A DNA stretch of 64,000 nt from Nitrosomonas halophila (GTDB taxonomy: Bacteria > Pseudomonadota > Gammaproteobacteria > Burkholderiales > Nitrosomonadaceae): contig NZ_FNOY01000002.1 in the NCBI RefSeq assembly GCF_900107165.1, positions 1 through 64,000 of the forward strand, written 5' to 3'. The position numbers and the translations under genes were made by a program. The number at the start of each line of letters is the position of its first letter. Position 1 is the first letter of the stretch. Shown here piece after piece: positions 9,432-18,713 of this stretch. The notes under the pieces were generated by a model that worked only from the letters and a program-made list of their open reading frames with translations, ran no database searches and was not told the DNA's origin.

Positions 9432-9481
9432 CATTATGCTGCTGTGTGATCATCGATCGTCCAGTGTTTCCAAACAGATTT

Positions 9482-10471
9482 CTAGCGATCGGCCGAATCA
9501 CCATTTATTGCTGCCAGTGCATCCGCCGCCATCTGCAGGTTATGGTAGCGTGCGAGCCAGGCAAGCGGAATGCCATTGGATTGGCTTTTCTGGCCGGACC
9601 AGTAGGCGGCCATGATTGCCCCGAGCGCGATCGAGCGGCCGCAGCTGTCTCCTCCTATGCGGATATTCTCCTGTATTGCTGTCCTGTAATCGGGTTCACG
9701 GCTGGCAATGTGGAACACGATTGGCAGCCCTTCCTTGACATGGCAGGCGGAACCGAATTCTGTCGCGATTGCGAGGCTACTCTCATGACGCCTGCCAATT
9801 GCGTCGGTGAGCAAGTCCGAAAGTGTATGTCCGGCATGGGGGACAGCCTGTTCAAGTGCTTCGCCCATCGGCATCCTCCTTTTCAGGCTGAACAGGACAG
9901 AGGCAACGCTGCGCGCAGCCGCGACCGCCACATCATTGTTGTTGGTAATGCGTACCACTCTGTCCACCAGCGCCATCAGTTGATCCGCGCTCCCCTGATG
10001 CGCCGCCGCCAGGACGGGGATGCTGGACAGTGCCATGAACTGGTCATCGTCGGCGCCGGATTTTTCCGGATAGGCATCATTTTGCCCGGCCTGCAATACC
10101 CGTAATGTCTGGCGGGTTGGGGAATCGATATACCCTACATATTGCCCGCCCGGTCCAAAATGCAGGCTGAATTGCTGCTGATAAGCGCGATGATCGAACG
10201 AACGATAGTCCGCAAAATGTTTGAGCGCAAGCAGGCAGGTTTCGCCATAACCCGATGATTCCCCTGCTTGCTTGTTAGCATGTGCAAAATAGCCTTTCGC
10301 CCCCGCATAATGTTTTGCATCGGGTGGCAGGAATACCAATCCGCTTTCTTTTTCTATTTGCGCGATACGTTGCGAATCGTATATCCAATGCAGGCCGAGT
10401 GATGCGGCATCGGCCACCAGTGCTCCCAGCACCATGGCTGCACTCGGCTCGAGCGATATATTTACATTCAT
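9482..10471 (-). CDS. ADP-ribosylglycohydrolase family protein
   Basis: A 329-residue cytoplasmic protein of the family that removes ADP-ribose from proteins (type member DraG). It begins with AMVLGALVADAASLGLHWIY, the family's N-terminal helix bearing metal-binding acidic residues. It has GADDDQF in the middle and ends with NIRIGGDSCGRSIALGAIMA, where the second metal ligand set sits; the usual Asp-rich GDSDT is here GDSCG. A strong AGGAAGGA ribosome site precedes the ATG. No DraT-like transferase is nearby, so the substrate (protein, DNA or small molecule) cannot be said. Confidence 0.88.
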   Translation of the reverse strand: MNVNISLEPSAAMVLGALVADAASLGLHWIYDSQRIAQIEKESGLVFLPPDAKHYAGAKGYFAHANKQAGESSGYGETCLLALKHFADYRSFDHRAYQQQFSLHFGPGGQYVGYIDSPTRQTLRVLQAGQNDAYPEKSGADDDQFMALSSIPVLAAAHQGSADQLMALVDRVVRITNNNDVAVAAARSVASVLFSLKRRMPMGEALEQAVPHAGHTLSDLLTDAIGRRHESSLAIATEFGSACHVKEGLPIVFHIASREPDYRTAIQENIRIGGDSCGRSIALGAIMAAYWSGQKSQSNGIPLAWLARYHNLQMAADALAAINGDSADR

Positions 10472-10914
10472 TTCTTTTCCTTCCTATGAATCATTGTGAG
10501 TGACACATTTGATACGTCATCCTTCGTCACGACCAACACCAAGGGACGCAAAGCCAACCCGTTCGTCGTTGGCAGCCTACGCAACGCCACATCCTAAGTA
10601 GCCGTCGCAGTCACTGCCAGCTTGCTGCACGGCTCATGTGAATTGTATGCGTAAAAAAAGCCTGGGCGTCGGGTGCGCCTGGGCACCCTCAATTAGACGA
10701 TGATTCCTACCGGGCTGCATGCCTTTCAATTCAGGTTTGCCGATATAGTCATGCGTACGGGTCAATTTATGATGGCTCTGGCAAGATGCTCTGTTCCGGC
10801 ACTCCGATCATTATCATGATAAACCAATATTTAATTCTCATATTAATTTGTCATTATTTAAATGCAATACAATTAATGCTATTTAGTTAACTAATACGCA
10901 TTAATTGACGGCAT
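10472..10914. other. Intergenic region downstream of parB, AT-rich near parB
   Basis: About 440 bp without a gene. The 100 bp next to the parB stop (10800-10910) are strikingly AT-rich, with ATTAAT-type words. No RNA gene or repeat is recognisable. Confidence 0.5.
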
Positions 10915-11748
10915 TCAGAATCTTGAAAGTATGCCATCCAGTTGCTCAAGGCTAGCGTAATGTATGACCAGGTTGCCGGCTCCTTTCTTGCCGGGCTTGA
11001 TCACAACACTCGCCCCCAGGCGCGCTGAAAGATCCTCTTGCAAGCGCAACAGGTCTCTGTCCTCATGCTGTCTTCTTTCGGCGGCCAAAGGCTGGTTCAG
11101 GCGCTTGATCAGACTCTCTGTTTCGCGCACGGACAACTGTTTCTGTACAATCAGAAGTGCGACCTCGATCTGCTTCTCGGCGCTCAGGGCCAGCAAGGCG
11201 CGGCCATGCCCCATGTCGATTTTTCCTTGCATGATCAACTCCTGGACAGGCTCAGCCAGATTGAGCAATCGCAACAAGTTTGTGATGGCACTGCGTGAGC
11301 TTCCCAAAGCCTGGCCCGCAGTCTGGTGCGTCATGCCAAACTCCTCGACCAGCCGCTGAATACCCAATGCCGCCTCCAGCGGATTGAGATCTTCCCGCTG
11401 TATGTTCTCGATCAGGGACAGGGCAAGCGCTGATTCATCCGGCACTTCGCGAACGATCGCGGGGATTTGCGCCAGCCCCGCTAATTGTGCGGCACGCCAG
11501 CGACGCTCGCCGGCAATGATTTCGTAACCACTGGCAACGAGCGGACGCACCAGTATCGGTTGCATGATGCCCTGTGCCTTGATGGAATCAGCCAGGCTGG
11601 TCAGGGAAGCCTGATCCATGCGAGTGCGCGGCTGATATCTGCCTGCATGCAATAAGTTGATATCCAGGTTAAGCAGTGACTCTGTTTCGGAATGATCGCC
11701 TGACAGCAGAGCATCCAGCCCTCTTCCCAATCCCTTTGGTTTAGCCAT
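10915..11748 (-). CDS. parB: Chromosome partitioning protein ParB
   Basis: DNA-binding CTPase that loads on parS and spreads to organise the origin region for segregation by ParA. The 277-residue protein starts with the basic MAKPKGLGRGLDALLS. The CTP-binding fold contains YQPRTRM and the box GYEIIAGERRWRAAQLAG. A central helix-turn-helix follows (TAGQALGSSRSAITNLLRL), and the C-terminal dimerisation region ends LEQLDGILSRF. A matching parS lies at 17838-17853. A spacer of 328 bp separates it from parA. Confidence 0.96.
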   Translation of the reverse strand: MAKPKGLGRGLDALLSGDHSETESLLNLDINLLHAGRYQPRTRMDQASLTSLADSIKAQGIMQPILVRPLVASGYEIIAGERRWRAAQLAGLAQIPAIVREVPDESALALSLIENIQREDLNPLEAALGIQRLVEEFGMTHQTAGQALGSSRSAITNLLRLLNLAEPVQELIMQGKIDMGHGRALLALSAEKQIEVALLIVQKQLSVRETESLIKRLNQPLAAERRQHEDRDLLRLQEDLSARLGASVVIKPGKKGAGNLVIHYASLEQLDGILSRF

Positions 11749-12076
11749 TGTTATCGTGTCTGGTTAGATAGCACCCATCATGGGATACTCGTTTTGAAAT
11801 AATCATATGCCTACGGTTCATTTTGGTAACGCTTGAGGCGCAGCGGTAGTTCGCGTCCCGCAGAGTCCCTGCGAGTTGCGGGATTACCCAGCGCAGCGCT
11901 CATGAATGCGCAGCCACAGCGTTGCAATTTGCCGCCAAGGCAGCTGCTGGATTGCCGCGCCACTCGCATGCTCCACAATGAGGCAACCAAGCAGGGCACA
12001 CTGGCGCAGCATAAGATTGACGAGTCATGATTCCGGTCTGCATGCATTTCGCTGAAAATTTCATGGAGACCTCCGA
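11749..12076. other. Spacer between parA and parB
   Basis: In most chromosomes parA and parB are adjacent or overlap. Here 328 bp lie between them. A short minus-strand frame overlaps the parA stop but has a composition unlike a real protein (runs of Cys, Ser, Leu) and no family resemblance. I treat it as non-coding. Confidence 0.5.
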
Positions 12077-12844
12077 TCATTGGCTGGCAGCAGTCAACAC
12101 CTCGTTTGCAAGCGCGAGATAGGCCTGGGCGCCCTTGGATTGCCGGTCATGATACAGAATTGGCAAGCCAAATCCCGGTGCTTCCGCTAACCGGACATTG
12201 CGGGGAATCACCGTCTGGTAAACCTTGTCGCCAAAGTGCTGCTGTAATTGTTCCGAGACTTGCTGGGCCAGCAAATTGCGTGGATCGAACATTGTCCGCA
12301 GCAATCCTTCTATTCTAATCGATGGATTGAATCTGGAACGCACCCTTTTGATCGTGTTGACAAGATCGCTGAGCCCTTCCAGGGCATAGTATTCGCATTG
12401 CATGGGTATCATGACCGCATGGGCGGCACACAGGCCGTTCAGCGTCAACAGGTTAAGCGCGGGTGGGCAATCAATCAGAATAAAATCATAATCCCCGGAA
12501 ACGGATTGCAAGGCGGTTTTGAGACGCGTTTCGCGTGCATCGAGTGCCACCATCTCCACTTCGGCACCGGCAAGATCCTGATTGGCGGGAATCAGATCAT
12601 ATTTTCCGGGATCGACCGATAGCCGAACGCTTGCGATATCCTGTTCTCCCAGGAGCACATGGTAGAGGGTGCGATCGAGCGGGCGCTTATCTACGCCGCT
12701 GCCCATGGTCGTATTTCCCTGCGGATCCAGATCGACCAGCAACACTCGCTTTCCGGAATTGACGAGGCTGGCAGCCAGATTGATGCTGGTGGTCGTTTTC
12801 CCCACGCCTCCCTTTTGATTCGCTATGGCAAGTATCTTGAGCAT
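12077..12844 (-). CDS. parA: Chromosome partitioning ATPase ParA
   Basis: A 255-residue Walker-type ATPase of the Soj/ParA family. The deviant Walker A is KGGVGKTTTSINLAAS near residue 12, Walker A' is VLLVDLDPQGN, and Walker B is DYDFILIDCPPAL. The short N-terminus without a DNA-binding extension marks it as chromosomal rather than plasmid type Ia. It moves ParB-parS complexes over the nucleoid. The order mnmG-rsmG-parA-parB is standard for an origin-proximal region. Confidence 0.97.
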   Translation of the reverse strand: MLKILAIANQKGGVGKTTTSINLAASLVNSGKRVLLVDLDPQGNTTMGSGVDKRPLDRTLYHVLLGEQDIASVRLSVDPGKYDLIPANQDLAGAEVEMVALDARETRLKTALQSVSGDYDFILIDCPPALNLLTLNGLCAAHAVMIPMQCEYYALEGLSDLVNTIKRVRSRFNPSIRIEGLLRTMFDPRNLLAQQVSEQLQQHFGDKVYQTVIPRNVRLAEAPGFGLPILYHDRQSKGAQAYLALANEVLTAASQ

Positions 12845-12917
12845 ATATTTAGAGTCTCAGCGGGTTAATAGCCTTGTAACAACGCGAGCTGCGGGTTGCA
12901 TGCATGCAGCGCACCCT

Positions 12918-13556
12918 CTAGTTGCAGCGCAGTTTGATCAAATGCCGTTTGGCTTTGAGACCGGGCACTGTCACTGCAATGATTTGCTCAACATGGAACT
13001 CGGGCGATAGCTGCATGAGCTCCAAATCTGGAAAAGCCCCCTTCATCGCAACCAATCGGCAATGCTCGGCGTTATCCTTGCACAAACCACTGGCCAACTG
13101 GGCGAAACGATTGAGGTTGGAAAAGGCGCGCGAAATGACGGTATCGATTTTATTTTCAACACTGAGTTTTTCTATCCGCTGAGACTTGACCACAACGTTA
13201 GTTAAGTTCAGTTCAATCACTGCCTGCATCAAGAATGCCGCTTTTTTCTGATTGCTTTCTACCAGGACGACCTGCCAATCGGGCCGTGCCAGCGCGATCG
13301 GGATCCCCGGCAGGCCTGCGCCACTTCCTGCATCGACGATATTGGGCCCGCTGATATGGGGCAATACTGCCAGACTATCCAGCAAATGCCGCGCGACCAT
13401 CGCGCCGGGATCTCTGACCGCGGTTAAATTATGGGTAGCATTCCACTTGGCGATAAGCTCGATATATTGCAGCAGCCGGCGCCCCAGGCCCTCCACATCC
13501 GCAGGCATGCCTGGCAATGCCTGAAGGCCTTCCAATAAACGTTTCTCTAAATCCAT
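12918..13556 (-). CDS. rsmG: 16S rRNA (guanine(527)-N(7))-methyltransferase RsmG
   Basis: Methylates N7 of G527 in 16S rRNA using S-adenosylmethionine. The 212-residue protein has family length, with the SAM-binding motif NIVDAGSGAGLPGIPIALAR and the preceding KWNATHNLTAVRD. It lies 4 bp downstream of mnmG on the same strand. Confidence 0.96.
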   Translation of the reverse strand: MDLEKRLLEGLQALPGMPADVEGLGRRLLQYIELIAKWNATHNLTAVRDPGAMVARHLLDSLAVLPHISGPNIVDAGSGAGLPGIPIALARPDWQVVLVESNQKKAAFLMQAVIELNLTNVVVKSQRIEKLSVENKIDTVISRAFSNLNRFAQLASGLCKDNAEHCRLVAMKGAFPDLELMQLSPEFHVEQIIAVTVPGLKAKRHLIKLRCN

Positions 13557-13560
13557 GCAG

Positions 13561-15453
13561 CTATCCTGTTATGGTTGTCGATGCCATACCACGTTTCAAG
13601 TGCACCAGCAGCAGTGAAATGGCTGCGGGTGTGATACCGGAAATCCTGGCAGCCTGGCCAATGGTTTCTGGCTGATGCAGATTTAATTTTTGCTGAACTT
13701 CGGTGGAAAGTCCGCGCACGTTTCGATAATCCATATTTTTCGGCAGAATCGTCGATTCATGATGCGCATGACGCGCGACTTCCTGCTTCTGCCGTTCGAT
13801 GTAGCCTTCGTATTTGACATCGATCTCGACCTGCTGGGCGACAATGGCATCGCCGACGGCTTGACCGATTTCCGGCAACGCCATCAATGTGGCATAAGTG
13901 ACTTCTGGCCGGCGCAGCAGCTCGTACAAGGTGTAGGCATTATCGACCGGTTTTGCCGCGCCCTCAGACGTATTTAACTTGCTGAGCGTTTCCGGCTGCA
14001 CCCACACCTTGCGCAGCCGGGCTTTTTCGGTCTCAATCGCCTCTCTTTTCAGGGAGAACGCCTGCCAACGGTCTTCATTGACCAGTCCCAACCGGTAGCC
14101 CATTTCCGTCAATCGCATATCGGCGTTGTCTTCCCTGAGCTGCAGGCGGTATTCGGCGCGGCTGGTAAACATCCGGTAGGGTTCTGTCACACCACGGGTA
14201 ATGAGATCATCCACCAGCACGCCCAGATAGGCCTCATCGCGCCGCGGGCACCATGCCTCCTGCCCTTGTACTTTGCGGGCGGCATTCAAACCGGCCAGCA
14301 AGCCTTGTGCAGCGGCTTCTTCATAACCTGTCGTACCATTGATCTGGCCCGCAAAAAACAACCCGTCGATTGCCCGGGTTTCAAGCGACCGCTTGAGTGC
14401 CCGCGGATCGAAATAATCATACTCAATTGCATAGCCAGGACGGGTGATATGTGCATTTTCGAGCCCTTTGATCGAGCGCACCAGCTTGATTTGCACATCA
14501 TAGGGAAGACTGGTCGAGATCCCGTTCGGATAAATCTCGCTCGCTTCGAGCCCTTCGGGTTCCAGGAAAATAGTATGCGAATCGCGTTCTGCAAAACGCA
14601 CCACTTTGTCTTCTATGGAGGGGCAGTAGCGCGGTCCGATGCCGTCAATTTTGCCGGTATACAGCGGCGAGCGATCCAGGCCGGCTTGTATGATTGCATG
14701 TGTCTGTGCATTGGTGCGCGTTATCCAGCAAGGTATCTGCCGTGGATGTTGGCTGGCATCGCCCAAGAACGAAAATACGGGAACCGGTTCGTCTCCTGGC
14801 TGTTCGAGCAGTACCGAAAAATCGATGCTCCGTGCATCAATACGTGGCGGGGTGCCGGTCTTGAGCCTGCCAACCGGCAGATTCATGGCCCGCAATCGTT
14901 GTGCCAGGCTGATCGAAGCCGGATCGCCCGCACGGCCAGCCTGAAAATTCTGCTCTCCAATATGCGCCAAGCCTGCCAGGAATGTACCGACTGTCAGCAC
15001 AACCGCTTGTGCAGAAAAAGTGATGCCCAAATGCGTGATCACACCTGTGATTTGATGGCCGCTCAATACAAAATCGTCCACTGTCGATTGCAGGATCCAC
15101 AGGTTTGCTTGTGCCTCTAGCCGCTTGCGTATCGCTTGCCGATACAACACGCGGTCTGCCTGCGCGCGTGTTGCGCGCACCGCCGGGCCTTTGCTGGCAT
15201 TGAGTATCCGGAACTGAATGCCCGCTTCATCTATCGCCGCCGCCATGGCGCCACCCAGCGCATCGATTTCCTTAACCAAATGCCCCTTGCCGATTCCACC
15301 GATTGACGGATTGCAGGACATCTGCCCTAAAGTATCCAGGTTTTGCGTCAGGAGTAACGTCGTCTGTCCCATGCGGGCAGCGGCCAGCGCGGCTTCTGTG
15401 CCGGCATGACCGCCGCCGACAACGATGACATCAAAATCTCTTGAAATCTGCAT
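13561..15453 (-). CDS. mnmG: tRNA uridine-5-carboxymethylaminomethyl(34) synthesis enzyme MnmG
   Basis: FAD-dependent partner of MnmE in wobble-uridine modification. The 630-residue protein opens with the dinucleotide-binding motif [20 protein letters not shown]. It has the conserved [20 protein letters not shown], with a catalytic cysteine, and [13 protein letters not shown] with the second cysteine. The C-terminal helical tRNA-binding domain ends in the window-typical length. It is the first gene of mnmG-rsmG-parA-parB. Confidence 0.97.
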   Translation of the reverse strand: MQISRDFDVIVVGGGHAGTEAALAAARMGQTTLLLTQNLDTLGQMSCNPSIGGIGKGHLVKEIDALGGAMAAAIDEAGIQFRILNASKGPAVRATRAQADRVLYRQAIRKRLEAQANLWILQSTVDDFVLSGHQITGVITHLGITFSAQAVVLTVGTFLAGLAHIGEQNFQAGRAGDPASISLAQRLRAMNLPVGRLKTGTPPRIDARSIDFSVLLEQPGDEPVPVFSFLGDASQHPRQIPCWITRTNAQTHAIIQAGLDRSPLYTGKIDGIGPRYCPSIEDKVVRFAERDSHTIFLEPEGLEASEIYPNGISTSLPYDVQIKLVRSIKGLENAHITRPGYAIEYDYFDPRALKRSLETRAIDGLFFAGQINGTTGYEEAAAQGLLAGLNAARKVQGQEAWCPRRDEAYLGVLVDDLITRGVTEPYRMFTSRAEYRLQLREDNADMRLTEMGYRLGLVNEDRWQAFSLKREAIETEKARLRKVWVQPETLSKLNTSEGAAKPVDNAYTLYELLRRPEVTYATLMALPEIGQAVGDAIVAQQVEIDVKYEGYIERQKQEVARHAHHESTILPKNMDYRNVRGLSTEVQQKLNLHQPETIGQAARISGITPAAISLLLVHLKRGMASTTITG

Positions 15454-15740
15454 GAATGCTTAATTCTATGAAATTCATTCGGTTAGTGTAAAAAAGCTCG
15501 CCCAAAAACTGCCCAGCTTTATTCAACCTATAAAATCCGGTTGGATGCGGTTTGGAGTATGTTGTTTCTCAGGTTCAATAGCCACGATGCCGACATGGCG
15601 CTTCGACACTGGCCAGGCAAGCCCTCCGGCCTGGCAGTATGGCGATCCAGCCAGCCGCACAATCAAGTGCTGCGATTGCAATATCAATATTTTATCTGAT
15701 TTTTAATGCCAGGACATTAATCTGGCCTGTCAATATCGCT

Positions 15741-15797
15741 TAGGACTCGTTAATGAATAACTTGGGCATACGCTGGGGTCGCTTTTGGCGCATACCA
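15741..15797 (+). mobile_element. Single-end fragment of element family C
   Basis: TAGGACTCGTTAATGAATAA and then CTTGGGCATACGCTGGGG followed by TCGCTTTTGGCGCATACC match the terminal about 57 bp of the complete element at 26852-27118 (right end, inverted). The rest of the element is absent. Confidence 0.7.
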
Positions 15798-15803
15798 AAA
15801 ACC

Positions 15804-15819
15804 GGTGCACAAGTGCACC
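15804..15819. repeat. GGTGCRCAAGYGCACC palindrome
   Basis: GGTGCACAAGTGCACC, perfect copy, 6 bp after a family-C fragment. Confidence 0.7.
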
Positions 15820-15983
15820 CCGTGGCAATAGTGCATCGCCATCAAGGATATGATATTGAAGCTGGCGATAACTTAAAGGCATGAGACTTTTCAACGATCA
15901 TTGCCAGACGGACACTTGACCGCATATCAGGAGTCGCTCAAAAATAACTGTAACACTTATTCCTTCACGGCTCCCAACCATGA

Positions 15984-17114
15984 CTAAACTACTTGCTCAT
16001 ATGACTTTTTTTGCTCGCCATCCCGCAAAATCGGCTGGAACAGTCGCCTGTATTGCCCTGGAGTCAAGCCCGTCAGGCGCCTGAATAACGCTCTAAAAAA
16101 TGAAATATCTTCATAGCCTACTGCAGCACTGATCTCCGCCACCGGACTATGGGTAGTTTCCAGCATTTTCTTCGCTTCTTCGACGCGCAAATTATGCAGA
16201 TGCTCGATGAGGGTATGGCCTGTTGCGGCCTTGAAGCGGCGCTTCAGCGAACGCTCTGGAATGTCAGAGACTTCGACCAGTTTCTGTAACGCTCCATTCT
16301 CGCGAAAATGTTCTGCCAACCAAGTTTCGCAATGGCGCACCACTGAATCACCGTGCAAGCTCCTGCGCACCAATGGCGTAAAGGGGAGTTGGCTTTCCTC
16401 ATGCCATTTCAGCAGATACACTTTGGCAATACGCAGCGCTTCGCCTGGGCTGCCATGACGCGCAATGATATGCAAAGCCAAATCATGCCATGATGTCGCC
16501 CCGCCTGCGGTAACGATCCGGGCAGATGGATCAGAAAAGACCAGATTGGGCTGCGCCTGAAAATGCACCTCGGGATAATACTTGCGGAACAAATCCTGGT
16601 AACCCCAGTGAGAAGTTGCCTCATACCCATTAAGCAAACCCGTCTCGGCCAGCATCACGGTGCCTGAGCAAGCGGAATAAATGGTTATGCCTTCCTGAAA
16701 TTTGCGCTTGATCCAGGCTATCAGTGCCGGATATTGTCCATGCAGACTTTCATCTGGACCCAACCATAGTTCCGGCAGGATCAATATCTCTCCCCCGGGA
16801 TTATCTGTAATCGAGAAATCAGGGATGACCGGAATACCGTGGCCACACCGGAATGGCGCTCTATCCAGCGCCACAATATCCACATGAAACATGCGATGCT
16901 CGGGCTCGCCTGCCATTGCCTGCCACAAATTACCGGCTGCCATGAGCACATCGACCATACCATACAAGGCCGATCCTGCCGTTTGCTCAACAGCCACAAT
17001 CAACACCTTGACTGACTCACGCCCACCGTCAGGCTTATCCACCGGGATCTCCTCAATTAGTGGCACAAATGCCCTCTTTTCGTCAAGAATCCTACTTACC
17101 CATTTGACTGTCAA
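15984..17114 (-). CDS. GlxA family transcriptional regulator (DJ-1/PfpI domain plus AraC-type HTH)
   Basis: A 376-residue regulator with an N-terminal DJ-1/PfpI-like amidotransferase fold (VKVLIVAVEQTAGSALYGMV; nucleophile-elbow region ITIYSACSGTVMLAETGLLN). The C-terminal AraC/XylS domain has two helix-turn-helices (LVEVSDIPERSLKRRFKAAT and SPVAEISAAVGYEDISFFRA, ending TGLTPGQYRR). The first about 35 residues before VKVLIV are unusual, so translation could begin later. It is transcribed divergently from the osmC-like gene, 90 bp away, which is a plausible target. The inducer is unknown. Confidence 0.9.
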   Translation of the reverse strand: MTVKWVSRILDEKRAFVPLIEEIPVDKPDGGRESVKVLIVAVEQTAGSALYGMVDVLMAAGNLWQAMAGEPEHRMFHVDIVALDRAPFRCGHGIPVIPDFSITDNPGGEILILPELWLGPDESLHGQYPALIAWIKRKFQEGITIYSACSGTVMLAETGLLNGYEATSHWGYQDLFRKYYPEVHFQAQPNLVFSDPSARIVTAGGATSWHDLALHIIARHGSPGEALRIAKVYLLKWHEESQLPFTPLVRRSLHGDSVVRHCETWLAEHFRENGALQKLVEVSDIPERSLKRRFKAATGHTLIEHLHNLRVEEAKKMLETTHSPVAEISAAVGYEDISFFRALFRRLTGLTPGQYRRLFQPILRDGEQKKSYEQVV

Positions 17115-17203
17115 GCTTTATCGTTACCACAAGTCGCGACCAAGACAGCCCTGCTGCCAGCAACGTGACCCACTCAATTATTCAACCCATACAGGAGGCA
17201 ACG

Positions 17204-17776
17204 ATGAGCACGCAAACAGTCACTCAACCCACCACTAAAACCGTCAATGGCGTCAATGTAACCGCTTTGTTCGAAACGATCGATGCGGTCAAGAAGGATC
17301 AGGAGCTGGCTGCATTCCAGTTCCGCAGCAACAATCATTGGATAGATGGCGGGCACAACCGCTCCACCATTCAATCTTTCTATGGCTGCCGCAACGAGGA
17401 CAGCACGCGCAGCGAGCCTTTTATGCTTGATGCCGACGAACCCCCTATCCTGCTTGGACAGGACAAGGGCGCGAATCCGGTTGAATTTATCTTGCACGCG
17501 CTGGCCGCATGCCTCACAACCACTATGGTCTATCATGCTGCGTCACGCGGAATAGAAATTGAGGCCGTTGACTCTGCACTAGAAGGCGATCTCGATTTAC
17601 GGGGATTTCTCGGGCTTTCCGATGAGGTGCGCAAGGGTTATCACGATATCCGGGTCAAGATGCGTGTCAAATCGGGCGCCACCCCGGCGGTACTAAAAGA
17701 ACTGGCCCAGTTCTCACCCGTGTTTGATGTGGTCTCCAGATCGGTTCCAGTCAAGCTGGAAATCGAGACTTATTGA
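17204..17776 (+). CDS. OsmC family peroxiredoxin-like protein
   Basis: A 190-residue OsmC/Ohr fold protein, the class of thiol-dependent peroxidases acting on organic hydroperoxides. Two cysteines fit the redox pair: one in SFYGCRNEDS and one in LHALAACLTTTMVYHA. I place the start at 17204, where AGGAGG precedes ATGAGC; an upstream in-frame ATG at 17165 lacks such a site. It is divergent from the GlxA-type regulator, which suggests control by it. Confidence 0.88.
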   Translation: MSTQTVTQPTTKTVNGVNVTALFETIDAVKKDQELAAFQFRSNNHWIDGGHNRSTIQSFYGCRNEDSTRSEPFMLDADEPPILLGQDKGANPVEFILHALAACLTTTMVYHAASRGIEIEAVDSALEGDLDLRGFLGLSDEVRKGYHDIRVKMRVKSGATPAVLKELAQFSPVFDVVSRSVPVKLEIETY

Positions 17777-17830
17777 GCGATGCGTATTTCCCACGGCAGC
17801 GGGTGCTTACATCCGTTGCCGTGAAGGCAG

Positions 17831-17860
17831 TCAATAATGTTTCACGTGAAACATTATTGA
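17831..17860. promoter_or_regulatory. parS centromere site inside a 30-bp perfect palindrome
   Basis: Positions 17838-17853 read TGTTTCACGTGAAACA, the canonical 16-bp ParB-binding site. The symmetry extends seven bases on each side (TCAATAA / TTATTGA), giving a perfect 30-bp palindrome. It sits between the convergent osmC-like gene and flgN, 6 kb from parB. It is the only exact copy I found in the window. Confidence 0.93.
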
Positions 17861-17875
17861 CGTGACAGACAGCTT

Positions 17876-18328
17876 CTAAAAAGCGGTCAATCCCTTGGCG
17901 CTATAGAGCGTAACTTGCCCGGCCGCGCTCTGCAGGGCGCTCAAGCTTCGCTGGGTATGCAATAGATGGTTTGAAACAATGGCGGCATTGGTTAGATTGA
18001 GCGCCTTGGCACAGCGAGCCAGATCAAGCAGCTGCTTCCAAGCGCATTCGATTGATGACTCTGCGTGATTGGCTGACAACCAGATTTCAACTCCTTGTGC
18101 ACCACCTGGCAGGCCGGCAGTGGTTAACAGCTGATTCCGCCGCACCTCTAACTGCGAGAGCTGATCTGCCACACGATCCTTATCCCCGGTCAATAAAGGC
18201 AATTCATTGATATCTCCGTCAGCGAGTATCGCCTGCTCCCGCTCGAGCAAAGCAAGAAATGTTTGCATGGCCTCCAGCTCAAGTTGCAAAATTTCGCACA
18301 GCGTGCCGCTATTCAAGATTTCATTCAT
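17876..18328 (-). CDS. flgN: Flagellar chaperone FlgN
   Basis: A 150-residue, nearly all-helical protein. FlgN binds the hook-filament junction proteins FlgK and FlgL in the cytoplasm and delivers them to the flagellar export gate. The region LELEAMQTFLALLEREQAIL, followed by heptad-like helices, fits the FlgN family, and the position 6 bp after flgM supports the call. No other flagellar structural genes are in the window. Confidence 0.8.
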   Translation of the reverse strand: MNEILNSGTLCEILQLELEAMQTFLALLEREQAILADGDINELPLLTGDKDRVADQLSQLEVRRNQLLTTAGLPGGAQGVEIWLSANHAESSIECAWKQLLDLARCAKALNLTNAAIVSNHLLHTQRSLSALQSAAGQVTLYSAKGLTAF

Positions 18329-18334
18329 GTGACG

Positions 18335-18646
18335 TCACTTGCCGGTGGGTGGGCGCTTGGTCTGGATAAGCTCCTTAACGGATTCCAGCAAGCGATCTGC
18401 AACAACCTCGGGATTTACCTTGAAGCGCCCCTCGCTAATAGCCTGCTTGATTTCAGCAACCTTGGCGGCATCCACGACCTGGTCATTGGGACCGGCCGCC
18501 TGTATTTGCGTGGCAAGCGGACTGATATGCACATGATCCTTGTCCTGAACGGCATCGGGTTTGGTAACACCCGCCTTATCCACTTTTCCTTGATCACCAT
18601 CAGCGGCGACACCCGAGCGGCCCCGGATTGTTTGATCTATCTTCAA
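18335..18646 (-). CDS. flgM: Anti-sigma-28 factor FlgM
   Basis: A 103-residue inhibitor of the flagellar sigma factor FliA, exported through the completed hook. The N-terminus is disordered and polar. The C-terminal half DHVHISPLATQIQ and AAKVAEIKQAISEGRFKVNP, then EVVADRLLESVKELI, is the conserved sigma-28-binding part. A strong FliA-type promoter lies just upstream, giving the usual feedback. Confidence 0.92.
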   Translation of the reverse strand: MKIDQTIRGRSGVAADGDQGKVDKAGVTKPDAVQDKDHVHISPLATQIQAAGPNDQVVDAAKVAEIKQAISEGRFKVNPEVVADRLLESVKELIQTKRPPTGK

Positions 18647-18686
18647 GGTACAATTCCTTATGGTATGAACTCATATAACTGTGAAC

Positions 18687-18713
18687 GTATCGGCATTCCG
18701 CTTCAGAACTTTA
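18687..18713 (-). promoter_or_regulatory. Sigma-28 (FliA) promoter for flgM-flgN
   Basis: On the minus strand, TAAAGTTC (18706-18713), an 11-bp spacer and GCCGATAC (18687-18694). The consensus is TAAAGTTT-N11-GCCGATAA, so 14 of 16 positions match. It lies about 40 bp before the flgM start. Confidence 0.85.

Larger units (their letters stand above)
8970..9481. other. Intergenic region rich in short palindromes and element fragments
   Basis: About 510 bp without a gene. It holds three 16-bp palindromes, a left-end fragment of element family A (9385-9431) and the second copy of a 44-bp repeat (9432-9477, compare 8136-8178). It looks like an accumulation site for small repeats. Confidence 0.6.
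15454..15983. other. Intergenic region with element-C and palindrome remnants
   Basis: About 530 bp between divergent-free ends of two minus-strand genes. It contains an end of element family C (15741-15797) directly followed by a GGTGCACAAGTGCACC palindrome (15804-15819). No gene is visible. Confidence 0.55.

Noticed and set aside
11811-12080. An 89-codon minus-strand frame between parA and parB
   Set aside because: Its composition is odd (clusters of Cys, Ser and Arg), it has no family match, and the overlap with the parA stop is probably chance.
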